From assembly GCA_003506995.1 (NCBI GenBank), contig DNXB01000470.1, positions 692-13,657 on the forward strand: 12,966 nucleotides of DNA, written 5' to 3'. How positions within the stretch are numbered: position 1 is the stretch's first letter; every line of letters begins with the position of its first letter. The notes under the pieces are model-generated. The model made no database searches and was not told where the DNA came from. It was given only the letters and a program-made list of their open reading frames with translations. The DNA comes from Verrucomicrobiales bacterium. Its GTDB lineage: Bacteria; Verrucomicrobiota; Verrucomicrobiia; Verrucomicrobiales; Verrucomicrobiaceae. Below are positions 12,502 through 12,966 of the stretch, piece after piece. The position numbers were made by a program, and so were the translations under genes.

Positions 12502-12966
12502 TCAATCTGGGTGTGTGGCCGTTTGCAGAAAGCCTTTGGAGTCGAGACCGCCGAAGCCCTGCGCTGCCAGTTGTTCACGGAGGGTGTCCAAGGCCACAGC
12601 AGCGGCCTTGTGGACGGCCTGCTTGGAGACACCCAATCGCTCGCCGATCTCGGCGTAGCTGTGGCCCTCGGCGACAAGCGCGAGGATCTGCTGAGTGCGT
12701 GCAGGCAGTGAGGCCAGCAAATTTTCCAACACGCGCCGACTTTCCTGTGAGCGAACTTGGCTGAGCACATCCTGAAACTCATCCGGCAGCCGCTGACTGG
12801 GCGCGGTGCTGCCCTCCGTGGTGGCGGAGACGGCCAGATCAGCCTCCGGCAGATGCTGCCGGGCATGACGGGCCTCCTTTTGATGCAGCGAGTTTAGCGC
12901 ATTCCGAATGGCCCGCGCGGCATACGCCTCAAACACCCCGCGTGCCGGATCAAACGCCAGCGCCGC
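12502..12966 (-). CDS. Sigma-70-family RNA polymerase sigma factor (5' end outside window)
   Basis: The last 154 residues of a sigma factor; the frame is open to the window edge, so the true start lies beyond it. The visible N-terminal part AALAFDPARGVFEAYAARAI is sigma region 2 (the FDP-RG and YA-x-R-I elements that contact core polymerase and the -10 element). A linker follows, then region 4 with SLPARTQQILALVAEGHSYA and the helix-turn-helix EIGERLGVSKQAVHKAAAVA for -35 recognition. The C-terminal tail GFGGLDSKGFLQTATHPD extends past region 4 and is shared with the relic at 10008. It is group 3/4-like by layout, but the class cannot be fixed without the 5' end. A palindromic repeat follows its stop at once. 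Confidence 0.85.
   Translation of the reverse strand, partial: AALAFDPARGVFEAYAARAIRNALNSLHQKEARHARQHLPEADLAVSATTEGSTAPSQRLPDEFQDVLSQVRSQESRRVLENLLASLPARTQQILALVAEGHSYAEIGERLGVSKQAVHKAAAVALDTLREQLAAQGFGGLDSKGFLQTATHPD

Overview
The window looks like a piece of a high-GC chromosome, most likely from the Verrucomicrobia/Planctomycetes side of the bacterial tree. The reasons are the end of a canonical tsf gene, several Hanks-type Ser/Thr kinases with FHA and TPR modules, weak Shine-Dalgarno signals, and repeat- and toxin-antitoxin-rich spacers. This placement is inference; no marker in the window settles the phylum.

Left edge (1-415): the 3' end of tsf and a strong intrinsic terminator. Then comes a tightly packed plus-strand run (498-7811): a TPR-like solenoid protein, an FHA-Ser/Thr kinase, a second kinase with HLD/DWG variant motifs, an unrecognised 'MGLFDFL' protein, a possible 30-codon ORF, a 659-aa protein joining a widespread uncharacterised two-part domain to C-terminal TPRs, and a third kinase with an HQD catalytic loop and a TPR-like tail. 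Gaps are 8-13 nt, or an ATGA overlap, apart from one 113-nt gap that the small ORF fills. A CX5R dual-specificity-type phosphatase (7835-8365, minus) converges on the run. Three kinases, one phosphatase, one phosphopeptide reader and several TPR scaffolds read as one protein-phosphorylation module. This is the best candidate here for an undescribed system. Base composition falls abruptly inside the first kinase gene, which suggests that the cassette was assembled by recombination.

Right part (8374-12500): a decayed, repeat-loaded accessory region. Six copies (one a half copy) of a roughly 80-bp nested palindromic repeat, all in one orientation, sit in the spacers. A composite duplication (151-bp block, low-complexity DNA, palindrome, 175-bp block, palindrome) lies directly repeated on both sides of a DUF3800 gene. 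The right copy is joined to the broken 3' end of a sigma-factor gene. An AbrB-type antitoxin/PIN toxin operon and a second, convergent antitoxin/PIN operon follow. Behind the second operon lies what looks like a relic of a third module (UPF0175 antitoxin tail plus DUF3368 toxin start).

Right edge (12502-12966, minus): a sigma-70-family gene, cut by the window end, whose 3' end is the parent-like match of the relic at 10008-10174.
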